Source: Bog-473 sp963728845
GTDB taxonomy: Bacteria > Actinomycetota > Acidimicrobiia > Acidimicrobiales > RAAP-2
Direction of reading: 5' to 3'
Assembly: GCA_963728845.1 (NCBI GenBank)
Contig: CAVSLS010000046.1
Span: 1 to 64,000 of the forward strand
Length of the DNA stretch: 64,000 bases
The notes beneath the pieces were generated by a model that had not been told where the DNA came from, made no database searches, and saw nothing but the letters and a program-made list of their open reading frames with translations. Each line of letters opens with the position of its first letter. Position 1 is the stretch's first letter. Of the stretch, positions 8,868 to 18,020 are shown piece by piece. The position numbers and the translations under genes are program-made.

Positions 8868-10384
8868 TCAATTGGCTCCCGGGGGCATGGCAGCCAGGGC
8901 CTGGGCCCAGCTGTAGGTGAACGATCGCACAGGTGCGCTCGCCACGGCCAGCGTGATCGCCATGGAGGTCCCACCCCCGTCGCCACGATGGGAGTCTGCC
9001 GTCGTGTTGACTGCTGCGCCCATCGCCAGGTTGGCGCCGGAGCCGAAGTTGTCGAGGATGCCCTTGCGGTGTCCCCAGCATCCCGCGGCACCGCGGTGCA
9101 GGCAGTCCAGATTGCCGCTGTCGAACCCGTCGTCGTACATCCAGCCATACACGGCGTCGAGCCCGTTGGAAGACCCACCGGCCCACTCGCCATCCGAGAG
9201 CAGATACGCCCGTCCGGGGTCGGGTGGGTCGTTGGCGCCGTCCGCGCCCCGCTGGGCGTTGCCATTGAGTGCGTGGGTGAGCCCGCCGAAGGGTGGGAGG
9301 CCACGGTCGACCCTCTCGAGGTTGACGGCCACGAAGAGCTGTTCGGGCAGGCTCAGTTGCGCGAACTCCGGAGGCAGGATCATGGGCCGGACTCCTTCCA
9401 GCGCGTGCGCGTGGTTGATGGCGGCGAGAACGGTCGTCGATGCATGCGGGGGAGGAGTCGATGCCGCCCGCCTGCGCATGCACGCGTGTAGTCGGGCACC
9501 GGTGCGACGTTCTGACCGGGGTCGGGGATGCCGGTCCCGGATTCGGACGCGGGGACCGAGCGGAGTGGCGCCAGCTGCCCCGCCGACAGGGCCGCCAGGG
9601 CTTCGTTCCAGGTGTAGGCATATGTCTCGCCCTTGACGCCCTTGACGCCCTGGACGCCGGGGACAGGGCGGGAGGAGCTGACCGCGAGAATGGCCACGAG
9701 GGAGGATCCGCCCCGGTCCCCGGACGAAGTGTCACCGGTCGGGTCGAAGCCGGCTCCCATCACGAGGTGACGTGACCCCAGTCGGCCGAGGACGCTCTGG
9801 CGGTCGGCCCAGCACCCCGAGGACTGGGTGTCCGAACAACCGGGAACACCGCTGTTCGGGCCGTCCTCGTACATCCACTGGTAGTCCGCGTCGAGCCCGT
9901 TGTCCACGGCACCGATCCATTCCGTCACGGTCGCGGTGTACGTGTGCCCCGGTCGCGGCGGCAACTGCGCCGAGTCGGCACCCATCTGAGCCTTGGCATC
10001 GAGTGCCGTGACCAGACCGGTGAAGGGGGGAAGACCCCGGTCGACGCGCTCACGATCGATGGCGACGAAGAGCTGTTCGGGAATGGTCAATCTGGGGAAG
10101 TTGGACGGCAAGACCATGGGCCGGAGGGCTTCGCGGGCCCGCGCGGCGTCGATAGCCTCCAGCGTGATGCGCAGACATGTGCCGGTGGTGTCGGCGCCAA
10201 TGGGGGCGCACGCGGCCGGATAGTCCGGGACGGGCAGCACCGAATCGGAGGGTTCGCCCAGCGCCCCGCCCGGCTGACCGCCGCCCGAGCAGCCGGTCAG
10301 GAGGAGCGCCAGCGCCACGAATGCGACCGACGACCTCGACCGTCGGCCCGCGACCACACGCCTGAGATCGTCAGGGCCCCGCAT
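8868..10384 (-). CDS. Secreted lipoprotein with two tandem CAP-like domains (frameshift near 9460)
   Basis: The start at 10384 gives a lipoprotein signal peptide: VAGRRSRSSVAFVALALLL then the lipobox LLTGCSGG, so the protein should be anchored outside the membrane. Two homologous domains of about 190 residues follow. Each has a PEQLFVAxxxERVDRGLPPF segment, an NGLDAxYxWMYxDG motif, and a GCWxxRxxxLxxxGS motif. The second domain is in another frame, joined near 9460. The pattern (Glu near the N-terminus, HRK/DRQ near a glycine-rich strand) recalls CAP/SCP-type extracellular domains. The first domain ends with a GVQGVKGVKG stretch encoded by a 9-bp minisatellite. Function unknown. Confidence 0.65.
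9632..9658. repeat. 9-bp minisatellite, three units
   Basis: CTTGACGCC CTTGACGCC CTGGACGCC in tandem inside the lipoprotein gene. On the coding strand it encodes GVQGVKGVKG. It resembles the repeat at 16571. Confidence 0.8.
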
Positions 10385-10488
10385 CAGGTGGCCAACGTAG
10401 CCACGTGGCCGCCGGTGGCGTGATCGTTTGGACCGTGCGCACGGCGCCACGGGCCAGGAACCCGGGGCGGGACGTGTCGTCGTGGCGG

Positions 10489-11307
10489 TTAGGAGGGGCC
10501 CGACCCGGCATCGCCGTAGCGAGGGGGTCGCTTCTCGAGGAACGCCGCCATTGCTTCCTGCATGTCGCCCGTCATCGACGACAGGACCTGGGTCCTGTTC
10601 TCGAGGTCGATCCCCGCCTGCAACGAGCTGACCTCGAGCTGCGACCACATGACCTCCTTCGTCATGCGGACCCCCCAAGGGGCGTTGGCTGCGATCTGGC
10701 GAGCCGTTTCGAGGGCCGCCTCGACCAACGCGTCGTCGGGGACCACCCGGAGGACCAGGCCGATGCGCTCCGCCTCCTCGGCCCCGATGATGCGGCCCGT
10801 CAGCATCAGCTCCCAGGCCCGCGACGCGCCGATGAGCCGGGGCAACATCCAGCTGACCCCGATGTCGCACCCCGACAGGCCAAGCCGGACGAAGGCCACG
10901 TTGAAGCGGGCCGAGGACGAGGCGATGCGGATGTCGCTCGCCAGCGCCAGCGCCAGTCCGCCGCCAGCCGCCGGCCCGTTGACCGCGGCGACCACCGGTT
11001 GGGGGAGCGAGCGCAGCCGCGGGACCAGCGCCGCGATGTGCGTCTGGGTGGCGAACCCGGACTCCACCCGCCCGAGACCCTCCGAGCGGGGCGCGGGACC
11101 GTACCCGCCGAGATCGAGGCCGGCACAGAATCCCCTCCCCGCGCCGGTCACGAGCACGACCCGGCACGAGGGATCGGCGGCAATGCCGGTGAGCGTCTCG
11201 TGGAGCGCACCCACCAATTCCGTGTTCATCGCGTTCAGCTTGTCGGGGCGGTTCAATGTGATCCGGGTCACGCCGTGTTCGGGCTGGTCGACGAGCAGTG
11301 TCGGCAT
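10489..11307 (-). CDS. Enoyl-CoA hydratase/isomerase (crotonase) family protein
   Basis: A 272-residue crotonase: ITLNRPDKLNAMNTELVGAL, oxyanion-hole motif GAGRGFCAGLDLGGYG, then VAAVNGPAAGGGLALALASD. In the active-site helix the sequence is LGLSGCDIGVSWMLPRLIG, so the usual catalytic glutamates are replaced and an Asp stands near the second position. Such variants occur in actinobacterial EchA paralogues and may not be classical hydratases. The start MPTLLVDQPEHG at 11307 is chosen because it fits the domain. It is preceded on the same strand by a TetR gene. Confidence 0.85.
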   Translation of the reverse strand: MPTLLVDQPEHGVTRITLNRPDKLNAMNTELVGALHETLTGIAADPSCRVVLVTGAGRGFCAGLDLGGYGPAPRSEGLGRVESGFATQTHIAALVPRLRSLPQPVVAAVNGPAAGGGLALALASDIRIASSSARFNVAFVRLGLSGCDIGVSWMLPRLIGASRAWELMLTGRIIGAEEAERIGLVLRVVPDDALVEAALETARQIAANAPWGVRMTKEVMWSQLEVSSLQAGIDLENRTQVLSSMTGDMQEAMAAFLEKRPPRYGDAGSGPS

Positions 11308-11454
11308 GTGACGGCTCCCCTCCGCTGGGCTGGCGCTACATCCTTTCCCATGGGTCTCGGCGGCGGCCAACCTCGACGGGCCGATGAGGCGTCTGCATCA
11401 CCGGCAGGCCACCTCGAACGGCGCGCCGGGCGCCGTGCGGAGGCAAACGACCGG

Positions 11455-12091
11455 TCAGGTGAGGGCGGCTCCCGCGACCGCCTGGCGCACGAGGTTGGCG
11501 GCGACGCGGGCGGCGTCGCGCATGGGGTCCGTGCTCCTGGTCGTGCGGCAGAGGAGGAAGGCACCCTCGAGCAGCGCGATCACCGTGTGCGCCAGGGTCC
11601 TGGCGTCACCGGCGGATGCTCCCGCTGCAGTGAGGCGGGAGTTGGCGGAGTCGACCCAGGCTTCGAACACGTCCGCCGTAGCCAGGCGCAGCTCTTCGTT
11701 GGTCCCCGCCACTTCGAGCGGCGATCGTTGCAATCGGGCACACGTCGGCATAGTCGCTGGCCTCCAGGACGTCCGCCGCGCCGTCGAAGACCTCGCGGAC
11801 GCCGCTGACCGCGTCGGCCTGAGAATCCCAGACCTGCTCGACGAGATGCTGGTAGTCGGCACCCGAGCGGGCGATGACCTCGGCCGCCAACTCGTCCTTC
11901 CCGCCAGGGAAGTGGTGGTAGAGGGATGAGAAACGAGCGTCAGCCGTGTCGAGGATCTGCTTGACGCCCGTGGCGGTGAGCCCTTGGCGGGTGAACAGGC
12001 TCACTCCGGCGCCCACGAGGCGCTCCTTGGTCCCGACCGTCGACTCCGCCCTCCGCTTGGGTGCCCGCCGCCTGGGTGCCGGTTGATGCAT
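11455..12091 (-). CDS. TetR family regulator, LmrA/YxaF type (frameshift near 11735)
   Basis: The DNA-binding region ERLVGAGVSLFTRQGLTATG, then VKQILDTADARFSSLYHHFP and GGKDELAAEVI, is typical TetR. After about 11735 the frame changes and the C-terminal domain continues as SPLEVAGTNEELRLATADVF to the stop at 11455. The CPIATIA and ALEVA-like junction matches the LmrA/YxaF subgroup. Upstream of the crotonase gene on the same strand and divergent from the SnoaL-like gene; either may be its target. Confidence 0.75.
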
Positions 12092-12193
12092 GGTTCCATG
12101 TTAGCCATCTGAATGGATCGATCTATCCAATGGCTCAATTTGAAAAACGCCCGGGAGATCTCCGACGAGACCTCCAGAGAGAGGCGGCTTCCC

Positions 12194-12601
12194 ATGTACA
12201 AGGCACTGATCCGGCACAGGATCCGGCGCAACGTCGAGGCGCTGCGTGCCGGAGATCCCGGCCCACTCCTGTGCGGGGTTCGCGGACGACGCCGTGCTGG
12301 TGTTCCCCGCCAGCTCGTGGGCGGGCGAGTACCGGGGCAAGCCCGCAATCGAGGGATTCCTTCGGCGCTTTCTCGCCGCGGGGCTGGTCGGGGAGGGCAC
12401 GACAGTCTGAACGGACCGCCGTGGCGCACCACCATCAGCGTGCTGTTCATCGACCGAGCGACTGACCCCGCCGGGGATGTCGTCTACGAGAACCGGGTCA
12501 TGTTTCTCGTCCGTGCCACGTGGGGCAAGGTCGTGTACCAGGAGGACTTCCTCGACACGCAGAAGGTGGCGGCGTTCGACGAGCATCTCGCCCGCGCCTG
12601 A
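12194..12601 (+). CDS. SnoaL-like/NTF2-fold protein (two compensating frameshifts)
   Basis: ATG at 12194 begins MYKALIRHRIRRNVEALRAG, the first helix of an NTF2-like fold. The frame then goes wrong for about 40 residues, where another frame reads FADDAVLVFPASSWAGEYRG and KPAIEGFLRRFLAAG, the expected next strands and helix. The original frame resumes at NGPPWRTTISVLFIDRATD and ends at VAAFDEHLARA. Thus two indels of opposite sign, near 12282 and 12400, restore the frame. NTF2-fold proteins include isomerases, cyclases and dehydratases of small molecules. Substrate unknown. Confidence 0.65.
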   Translation: MYKALIRHRIRRNVEALRAGDPGPLLCGVRGRRRAGVPRQLVGGRVPGQARNRGIPSALSRRGAGRGGHDSLNGPPWRTTISVLFIDRATDPAGDVVYENRVMFLVRATWGKVVYQEDFLDTQKVAAFDEHLARA

Positions 12602-12644
12602 GAACCGGCGGCGCCACGACGGGTGACGCCGTAGTGTCGAGGCG

Positions 12645-13118
12645 ATGATCACCGGTGTGCACACGCTGGTCCACGCCGACGACGCCGTCGCGGCGCGCCA
12701 GTTCTTCCGGGACGTCCTCGGTTGGCCGAGCGTCGACGCCCACGAGGGTTGGCTCATCTTCGGAACGGGTCCGTCGGAGTTGGGCGTCCACCCGACCGAT
12801 GGTGGTGGCCAGCACCACGAGATCTCACTCGTGTGCGACGACATTCATCAGACGGTGGCGGAACTCACCGCCAGGGGCGCCCACTTCGCTGGCGGCATCG
12901 AGGATCGCGGCTTCGGACGCACTGTGGTGCTGGACATCCCGGGCGCAGGTCAGATGGTGCTCTACGAGCCCAGGCACCCGACGGCATTCGACCTCTGGGG
13001 CTCAGGGGGGCCGGGTCCGCGCCGGGCCAAACGTGAATCGGCTCAGGGCGTCCCGTCGGCCGGCTTGACCGCAACGCCGATGGTGAACCAGGACCACGGC
13101 TTAGGTCCGCGGACGTAG
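12645..13118 (+). CDS. VOC (glyoxalase/bleomycin-resistance) family protein
   Basis: MITGVHTLVHADDAVAARQF begins a single beta-alpha-beta-beta-beta module with FFRDVLGWPSVDAHEGWLIF, followed by a second module: HHEISLVCDDIHQTVAELTA, then VVLDIPGAGQMVLYEP ending with the metal-ligand glutamate position. The fold is complete by about base 12990. The remaining 40 residues overlap the opposing methyltransferase gene and may be read-through beyond an indel. Substrate unknown. Confidence 0.75.
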   Translation: MITGVHTLVHADDAVAARQFFRDVLGWPSVDAHEGWLIFGTGPSELGVHPTDGGGQHHEISLVCDDIHQTVAELTARGAHFAGGIEDRGFGRTVVLDIPGAGQMVLYEPRHPTAFDLWGSGGPGPRRAKRESAQGVPSAGLTATPMVNQDHGLGPRT

Positions 13119-13729
13119 CGCTGCTCGCTGCGCCGCATCACGAAGCCGGCTCGCTCGACGAGCGCCGGCGAGTCCCGCGTGAGATGGCACCCGTCGGCGA
13201 GCCTGCGTTGGACGGGCTCGATGCGACGCTGCCATTTGGCGACCTCGGGGTCGGGGGACAAGCCGTGCTCCAGGAAGTGGACCGCCCCCCGGGGCCGGAG
13301 AACCCTCCGCACCTCGCGCAGCGCCTGCGCCGGATCGGGCACGGTGCAGAGGGTGAACGTGAAGAGCGCCGCGTCGCACGAGGCGTCGTCGAGCGGGATG
13401 TGTTGGCCGTCGAGGCCGACATGCTCGACGCGCACCGAGCTCTCGCGGATGCGGCGCTCGGCCAGCTTCCGGGCAGTTGCCGCGGGCTCGACCGCGAGCA
13501 CGACATCGACGTCGGACGGATAGTGCGGGAGGTTGAGCCCCGATCCGAAACCGACCTCGACCACCCGGCCCGACAACCCGTCGACGGCCAGGGCCCGCCA
13601 GCGGTCCATCCCTGCGGCACCGCACATCCACTCGACCATGCGGGGCACGACGTGCTCCCGGTAGACGCCCACGTTGCGGACGCTACCGCCCCTCCCGCCG
13701 TCCGTGGGGAAGAATCGCTGCATGGACAT
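13043..13729 (-). CDS. Class I SAM-dependent methyltransferase
   Basis: The SAM-binding motif I is VVEVGFGSGLNLPHYP, with the acidic end of strand 2 in VLAVEPAATARKLAE, motif III-like DASCDAALFTFTLCTVPDPA, and LREVRRVLRPRGAVHFLEHG, typical of methyltransferase type 11/UbiE-like enzymes. The last part, GFVMRRSEQRYVRGPKPWSW, matches small phospholipid or quinone methyltransferase relatives. The start at 13729 overlaps the divergent SDR gene by eight bases; a downstream start near RNVGVYREHVVP is possible. Confidence 0.85.
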   Translation of the reverse strand: MSMQRFFPTDGGRGGSVRNVGVYREHVVPRMVEWMCGAAGMDRWRALAVDGLSGRVVEVGFGSGLNLPHYPSDVDVVLAVEPAATARKLAERRIRESSVRVEHVGLDGQHIPLDDASCDAALFTFTLCTVPDPAQALREVRRVLRPRGAVHFLEHGLSPDPEVAKWQRRIEPVQRRLADGCHLTRDSPALVERAGFVMRRSEQRYVRGPKPWSWFTIGVAVKPADGTP

Positions 13730-14577
13730 TCACGGGAGCGCGCTGGTCACCGGGGCCAGCCGGGGCATTGGGCGGGCGATCGCCCTCGAGCTGGCCGATC
13801 GAGGATTCGACACGGTGGCCACCATGCGGGATCCCGGCGCAGGGGCCACCATGGCGTCGGAGGCTCGGGGGCGGATTGCGCGTCGACCGGCTCGACGTGA
13901 CCGATCCTTCGACGTTCGACCTGCCGAAGGACCTGCGCGTCCTGGTCAACAACGCAGGCATCGACACCGACTACCTCCCGGTCGAGTTCGCCAACGTCGA
14001 CGACTGGCGCCGGATGTTCGAGACCAACGTCTTCGGTGTCGTCGCCCTGACCGCGGCGTCCATCCCCACGCTGCGGGCCAATCAGCCCTCGGTCGTGTGC
14101 ACCATCACCTCGTCGTCGATCATCGCGGCGGTCCCGTTCTACTCGGCCTACCGAGCCTCCAAGGCGGCCGTGTCCGCCTTCGGCGACAGCCTGCGGGTTG
14201 AGGTCGCTCCCTCCGGCATCCGGGTCGTCGAGATCCTGCCCGGCCCGGTCGACACCGACATGTTCCGCCTGAGCTCGGGGGAGCAGGACGCCGGTCGCTT
14301 CGCCGACTACCGCACCCTGGGCGGCGTCGCCGCCACCCTGCGGCGACAACACGCCGACCCCCGCGTCGTCGAGCCGACGCGGGCGGCGTCGGCGATCGTC
14401 GACGCCATTCTCGACACGTCCGGCCCGATGCGCTACGGGTGCGATCCCGTCTCGCTCGAACTGCTCGACCTGTGGCGACAGTGCGACGACGAAACCGTCT
14501 TCACCATGACCGGCCAGTCCCTCCTCGATGCCGTGCAGCGGGTTCCCGAGACCCAGCCCGGCGGCGGGGCCGGTTGA
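13722..14577 (+). CDS. Short-chain dehydrogenase/reductase (frameshift near 13870)
   Basis: MDIHGSALVTGASRGIGRAI has the TGxxxGIG cofactor motif. After a one-base shift near 13870 the protein continues with RVDRLDVTDPSTF, LRVLVNNAGID (NNAG), ITSSSIIAAVPFYSAYRASK (Ser and YxxxK catalytic residues) and ILPGPVDTDMF. Length about 285 residues, typical of classical SDRs. No clear partner gene. Substrate unknown. Confidence 0.85.
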
Positions 14578-14596
14578 CGTCCCGGCCAGGGACGAC

Positions 14597-15523
14597 TCAC
14601 GCCGGCGTCGGGTCGTCTCCGCTCACCTCGGCCAGGAGCTCCTCCCTCGCTGCGAGCTCCTCGCGTCGTTGCGAGGGCGTCACCAGCGGGTAGCGGGGAT
14701 CGAGCTCCATCAGGGCGTGCCCGAGGACGGCGCCCACGCAGATGCGGGCGAACCACTTGTGATCCGCCGGGATCACATGCCACGGGGACCACTCCGTACT
14801 CGTGTGGGACAGCATGTCCGAGAGGGCGTGCTGGTAGTCATCCCAGTACCGCCGCTCCCTGACGTCGCTCGCCGAGAACTTCCAGTTGTGGTCCGGGAGC
14901 TCGAGCCGACGCAGGAAGCGCCGGCGCTGCTCCTCCTTCGAGATGTTGAGGAACACCTTCAGCACTCGTATCCCGTTGGTCGTCAGGTAGTGCTCCCAGC
15001 TGTTGATCTCGGCGAAGCGTCGTTGCCAGATCTCCTTTTCCATGGCCTCGCCGGGCAAGTGCTGGCGCTCCAGGAGCTCGGGATGCACCCGGACCACGAG
15101 CACCTCTTCGTAGTGCGACCGGTTGAAGATGCCGATCTCGCCGCGGGCGGGGAGCCGCTGCGCGTAGCGCCAGAGGTAGTCGTGGTTGAGCTCCTCGCTG
15201 GACGGTACCTTGAAGCTGCTGACGTGCACGCCTTGGGGATTCACACCGCTCATCACGTGTCGGATCGTCCCGTCCTTGCCGGCGGCATCGAGCGCCTGCA
15301 GGCACAGGAGCACGCCGTGCGTGTCCTGGGCGGCCAGGCGGTCCTGGTACGCCGCGAGGAGCTGCACGCTCTCGGCCAGCAGCCGCTCCCCCTCCTCCTT
15401 CTCGATGAAGTCCGCGGTGGAGGCCGGGTCGAAGTCCTTTGACAGCGTCACCATGGAACCCGGCTTCACCTGCAGGGTGCGGACGAGCTCGCCGATCCAC
15501 GTCACCTCCTCTGTGCGGCCCAT
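14597..15523 (-). CDS. ppk2: Polyphosphate kinase 2, class III type
   Basis: The protein has the PPK2 Walker A region LQALDAAGKDGTIRHVMSG and the Walker B-like IGIFNRSHYEEVLVVRVHPE; FNRSHYE(D/E)VLVVRVHPE is characteristic of class III PPK2, which phosphorylates AMP and ADP from polyphosphate. The lid region EEQRRRFLRRLELPDHNWKF and WSPWHVIPADHKWFARI are also typical. Length 308 residues, normal. Single gene, divergent from the hydrolase gene. A second, class I PPK2 lies at 49360-50127. Class assignment is by motif. Confidence 0.9.
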   Translation of the reverse strand: MGRTEEVTWIGELVRTLQVKPGSMVTLSKDFDPASTADFIEKEEGERLLAESVQLLAAYQDRLAAQDTHGVLLCLQALDAAGKDGTIRHVMSGVNPQGVHVSSFKVPSSEELNHDYLWRYAQRLPARGEIGIFNRSHYEEVLVVRVHPELLERQHLPGEAMEKEIWQRRFAEINSWEHYLTTNGIRVLKVFLNISKEEQRRRFLRRLELPDHNWKFSASDVRERRYWDDYQHALSDMLSHTSTEWSPWHVIPADHKWFARICVGAVLGHALMELDPRYPLVTPSQRREELAAREELLAEVSGDDPTPA

Positions 15524-15676
15524 GTGGCTGCGCCTCCTCGGTGCGGCGGCCCCGGACGGAGAGGGCCGAACCGCTCGAGCCGAAGGTACCGGTTCGGCCG
15601 GCGCGCCGTGGTCACCATCGGACGTATGGGTCGTTCGGCCCTAGGACGCACCCGCACAGTTGTGCATGGTGGATGA

Positions 15677-16936
15677 ATGGGCGGAGGGGAAGGCGAGGAG
15701 GTCGGCTCTCCAGCCGATGCGGTCGGCGACGGCGACGCCGCCGCACGGAGCCACCGCGAGGAGTCCTGGCTCGAGTGGAGAGAGGTGACCGTCGACGGAC
15801 GCCCCGCCCGCTACGGCGAGGCAGGCCAGGGTCCACCCGCTCTGTTTCTGCACGGGTGGGGCCTCGACCACAAGGCGTACAAGCGCGCGCTGTCCCGACT
15901 CGTACGCGCCGGCGTGCACGTCTATGCGCCTGCGCTGCCCGGCTTCGGGGGCACGCCCGCCTTGCCGGGCGGGCCGACCGACCTCGCCGACTACGGCGAC
16001 TGGACCGCTGCCTTCCTCGAGGCCGTCGGCGTCGACGGCCCGGCGTTGGTCCTCGGGCATTCCTTCGGTGGAGGGGTGGCGATCCTGCTGGCGCACGATC
16101 ATCCCGATCTGGTGCGCGCACTGGTGTTGATCAACTCGGTCGGGGGCTCGGCCTGGGCGCACTCGGGCTCGTCGATGCGGTCCATGGCCGAGCGGCCGTT
16201 ATGGGACTGGGGGCTCCACTTCCCGGCCGACCTGCTCCCGGTGCGCCAGGCGCGCCGTGTCCTGCCCGTCATCTTCGCCGAAGCCGTACCGAATCTTCTG
16301 CGCGACCCGAAGTCGTTCTGGAAGGCAGCCGGACTGGCCCGACGGGCAGATTTGACCGCAGAGCTCGATTCGTTGCGTCAGCGTGGCCTTCCGGTCGTCG
16401 TCCTGTGGGGCTCACACGATCAGCTCATCACGCGCGATTCGTTCGAGGACATGTGCCGGTCGCTCGGCCATCCCGACATCGTGACCGTGTCGGGCACCCA
16501 CTCGTGGCTGTTGGCCGATCCCGACGCGTTCGGCGAGGTGATGACCAACGTGCTCGGCATCATCGGCCTCGCTGACCCCGCTGACCCCGCTGACCCCGAT
16601 GACCCCGATGACCCGATGAGCCCGTGGAGCCCGTGCCCGAAGCGGTGTGACCGTCTCCTCCGTGCCTACGCGTTGACGCGCGGTGGGTTGTCCAGCAGGA
16701 ACAAGACGGATTCGAGCACGTCGCGGCGCTCGCGCAGTCCTTTCCGGAACTCGGCGTTGTCGGTGGCGGCAATCTCCGTACTGAGATCGCCCAGCGTGCT
16801 CTCGAGCAGTCGTTGGAGCTCCGCGCACTGTGCCTCGGTGAGTTCGATGAGCATGGACTCGCCTCCCCAATTTCTGCATCGGGCCACCGCCCGGAGCCGG
16901 CCACCCCTTCGGGCGCCTGCCACACAAGCTACGTGA
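15677..16936 (+). CDS. Alpha/beta hydrolase; C-terminal read-through likely
   Basis: PALFLHGWGLDHKAYKRAL carries the HG oxyanion region, LVLGHSFGGGVAILLA the GHSFGG nucleophile elbow, LPVVVLWGSHDQLI the acid region and VSGTHSWLLADPDAF the catalytic His. The fold is complete by EVMTNVLGIIG at about base 16569. The frame then enters a 9-bp tandem repeat (ADPADPADPDDPDDP) and stays open across an opposite-strand gene; both neighbouring frames stop at once in the repeat, so the true end probably lies there. The start at 15677 may be too far upstream since the first 30 residues are low in complexity. Confidence 0.8.
   Translation: MGGGEGEEVGSPADAVGDGDAAARSHREESWLEWREVTVDGRPARYGEAGQGPPALFLHGWGLDHKAYKRALSRLVRAGVHVYAPALPGFGGTPALPGGPTDLADYGDWTAAFLEAVGVDGPALVLGHSFGGGVAILLAHDHPDLVRALVLINSVGGSAWAHSGSSMRSMAERPLWDWGLHFPADLLPVRQARRVLPVIFAEAVPNLLRDPKSFWKAAGLARRADLTAELDSLRQRGLPVVVLWGSHDQLITRDSFEDMCRSLGHPDIVTVSGTHSWLLADPDAFGEVMTNVLGIIGLADPADPADPDDPDDPMSPWSPCPKRCDRLLRAYALTRGGLSSRNKTDSSTSRRSRSPFRNSALSVAAISVLRSPSVLSSSRWSSAHCASVSSMSMDSPPQFLHRATARSRPPLRAPATQAT
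16571..16632. repeat. 9-bp minisatellite, about seven units
   Basis: GCTGACCCC occurs three times, GATGACCCC once, then an eight-base unit and two diverged units (GATGAGCCC, GTGGAGCCC). It sits exactly at the end of the hydrolase domain. The one short unit changes reading frame. Compare the units at 9632. Confidence 0.85.
16666..16854 (-). CDS. Small coiled hypothetical protein
   Basis: MLIELTEAQCAELQRLLEST opens a 62-residue, highly helical protein with LGDLSTEIAATDNAEFRKGL and RERRDVLESVLFLLDN, heptad-like leucines and no membrane segment. Small proteins of this composition are common as conserved hypotheticals in actinobacteria, but I recognise no name. It is antisense to the open extension of the hydrolase frame and divergent from the GDT1-type gene. 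Confidence 0.6.
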   Translation of the reverse strand: MLIELTEAQCAELQRLLESTLGDLSTEIAATDNAEFRKGLRERRDVLESVLFLLDNPPRVNA

Positions 16937-17574
16937 TGGCGTCCGGCGCCGCGCCGCACGCTACGTTCGGCCCCGACAGAAAGGTGGTCGTGCAGCTCGC
17001 CGTCGTCGTCGCCGTCTTCCCGATCATCTTCTTGGGCGAACTCCCGGACAAGACCATGTTCGCCTCACTCGTGATGTCCACCCGTGGTCGGCCCGTCGTC
17101 GTGTGGCTGGGCGCCGCCGGAGCATTCGTCGTCCATGTGGTCATCGCCACCACGGTCGGGGCCGCCCTGTTCCACCTCTTGCCGCGGCGCGCTCTTCAGG
17201 CGTTCGTGGCGGTGATGTTCCTCGTCGGTGCCCTGCTCGCCCTGCGTGAGGCGGCCAAGGAACGTCACGAGCAGGTCCTGGTGGAGCGGGAGGTGGCGTT
17301 GCACCGCCGGACCGCCGTCACCGCCTTCCTCGTCATCTTCGTGGCCGAGTGGGGTGACCTGACGCAGATCCTGACGGCCAACCTGGCCGCCCATTACCAC
17401 GATGCCCTGTCGGTGGGTGTGGGCGCCGTGCTCGCCCTTTGGACGGTGGCGGCGCTCGCCGTCGTCAGCGGGCAGAGCCTGCTGCGCGTGGTCAACATCT
17501 CGACCGTGCGGATCGTCACCGCCGTCGTGCTGGGCGGGCTGGCGGGTTGGGCGGCGTGGGAGGCGGCCCGCTGA
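16936..17574 (+). CDS. TMEM165/GDT1-family cation (Mn2+/Ca2+) transporter
   Basis: About 212 residues with six hydrophobic segments in two homologous halves. Each half carries the family signature E-x-G-D-(K/R)-(T/S): FLGELPDKTMFASL in helix 1 and FVAEWGDLTQILTANL in helix 4. The first has Pro where Gly is usual. Between them is a charged loop (KERHEQVLVEREVALHRR). Members exchange Mn2+ or Ca2+ for H+; bacterial ones mainly export manganese. ATG at 16936 is chosen; GTG 16933 is as possible. Confidence 0.85.
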   Translation: MASGAAPHATFGPDRKVVVQLAVVVAVFPIIFLGELPDKTMFASLVMSTRGRPVVVWLGAAGAFVVHVVIATTVGAALFHLLPRRALQAFVAVMFLVGALLALREAAKERHEQVLVEREVALHRRTAVTAFLVIFVAEWGDLTQILTANLAAHYHDALSVGVGAVLALWTVAALAVVSGQSLLRVVNISTVRIVTAVVLGGLAGWAAWEAAR

Positions 17575-17591
17575 GCGCCGGCGGCGGCAGG

Positions 17592-18020
17592 TCAGACGGC
17601 CCGGTGATGGATGTGCCGGCCGCTGACGGACTCCATGGCGACCCGCAGGTAGAGGTCGCGCTCCGAGTCACCCCAGGGGAGGAGCGGTAGATGATCGAGC
17701 GCGGCGATCTCATCAGGGTCGCTGACGTGCTCGCAGCGACCCTGCACGAGGACGCTCCATCCCTCGTGGTACATGCTGTCGGCGTAGTCGATCTCGATGG
17801 CCACCGCCGTGCCGTGCGTGCCCTTCTCAATCACGCCGTCATGCCGTACCCGGACGACGATGCTGTCGCCGGCCACCGCGTAGTTCACCGGGAAGATGCC
17901 GACGCTCCCGTGGGCAACGACACCGATCCGGCCCACCCCGTGGGCTTCGAGGCGCCGGATGCACTCGTCACGCTCGAGGCGCTCGAGGTGGTCGGGGGTC
18001 GCCGGCGCCATCGCGTTCAC
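17592..18020 (-). CDS. Pyridoxamine 5'-phosphate oxidase-fold flavin-binding protein
   Basis: A single split-barrel domain of about 140 residues: HLERLERDECIRRLEAHGVG, then RIGVVAHGSVGIFPVNYAV, VVRVRHDGVIEKGTHGTAVA and WSVLVQGRCEHVSDPDEIAA. This is the standard PPOX-like family of actinobacteria that binds FMN or F420. GTG at 18020 is chosen because it overlaps (GTGA) the stop of a 26-codon ORF; ATG 18011 is the alternative. Not expected to be PdxH itself. Confidence 0.85.
   Translation of the reverse strand: MNAMAPATPDHLERLERDECIRRLEAHGVGRIGVVAHGSVGIFPVNYAVAGDSIVVRVRHDGVIEKGTHGTAVAIEIDYADSMYHEGWSVLVQGRCEHVSDPDEIAALDHLPLLPWGDSERDLYLRVAMESVSGRHIHHRAV

Noticed and set aside
9380..11167. A long minus-strand frame fused across the lipoprotein and into the crotonase gene
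   Set aside because: Only the part from 10384 has a signal peptide and domain; the upstream part is out of frame with the crotonase gene.
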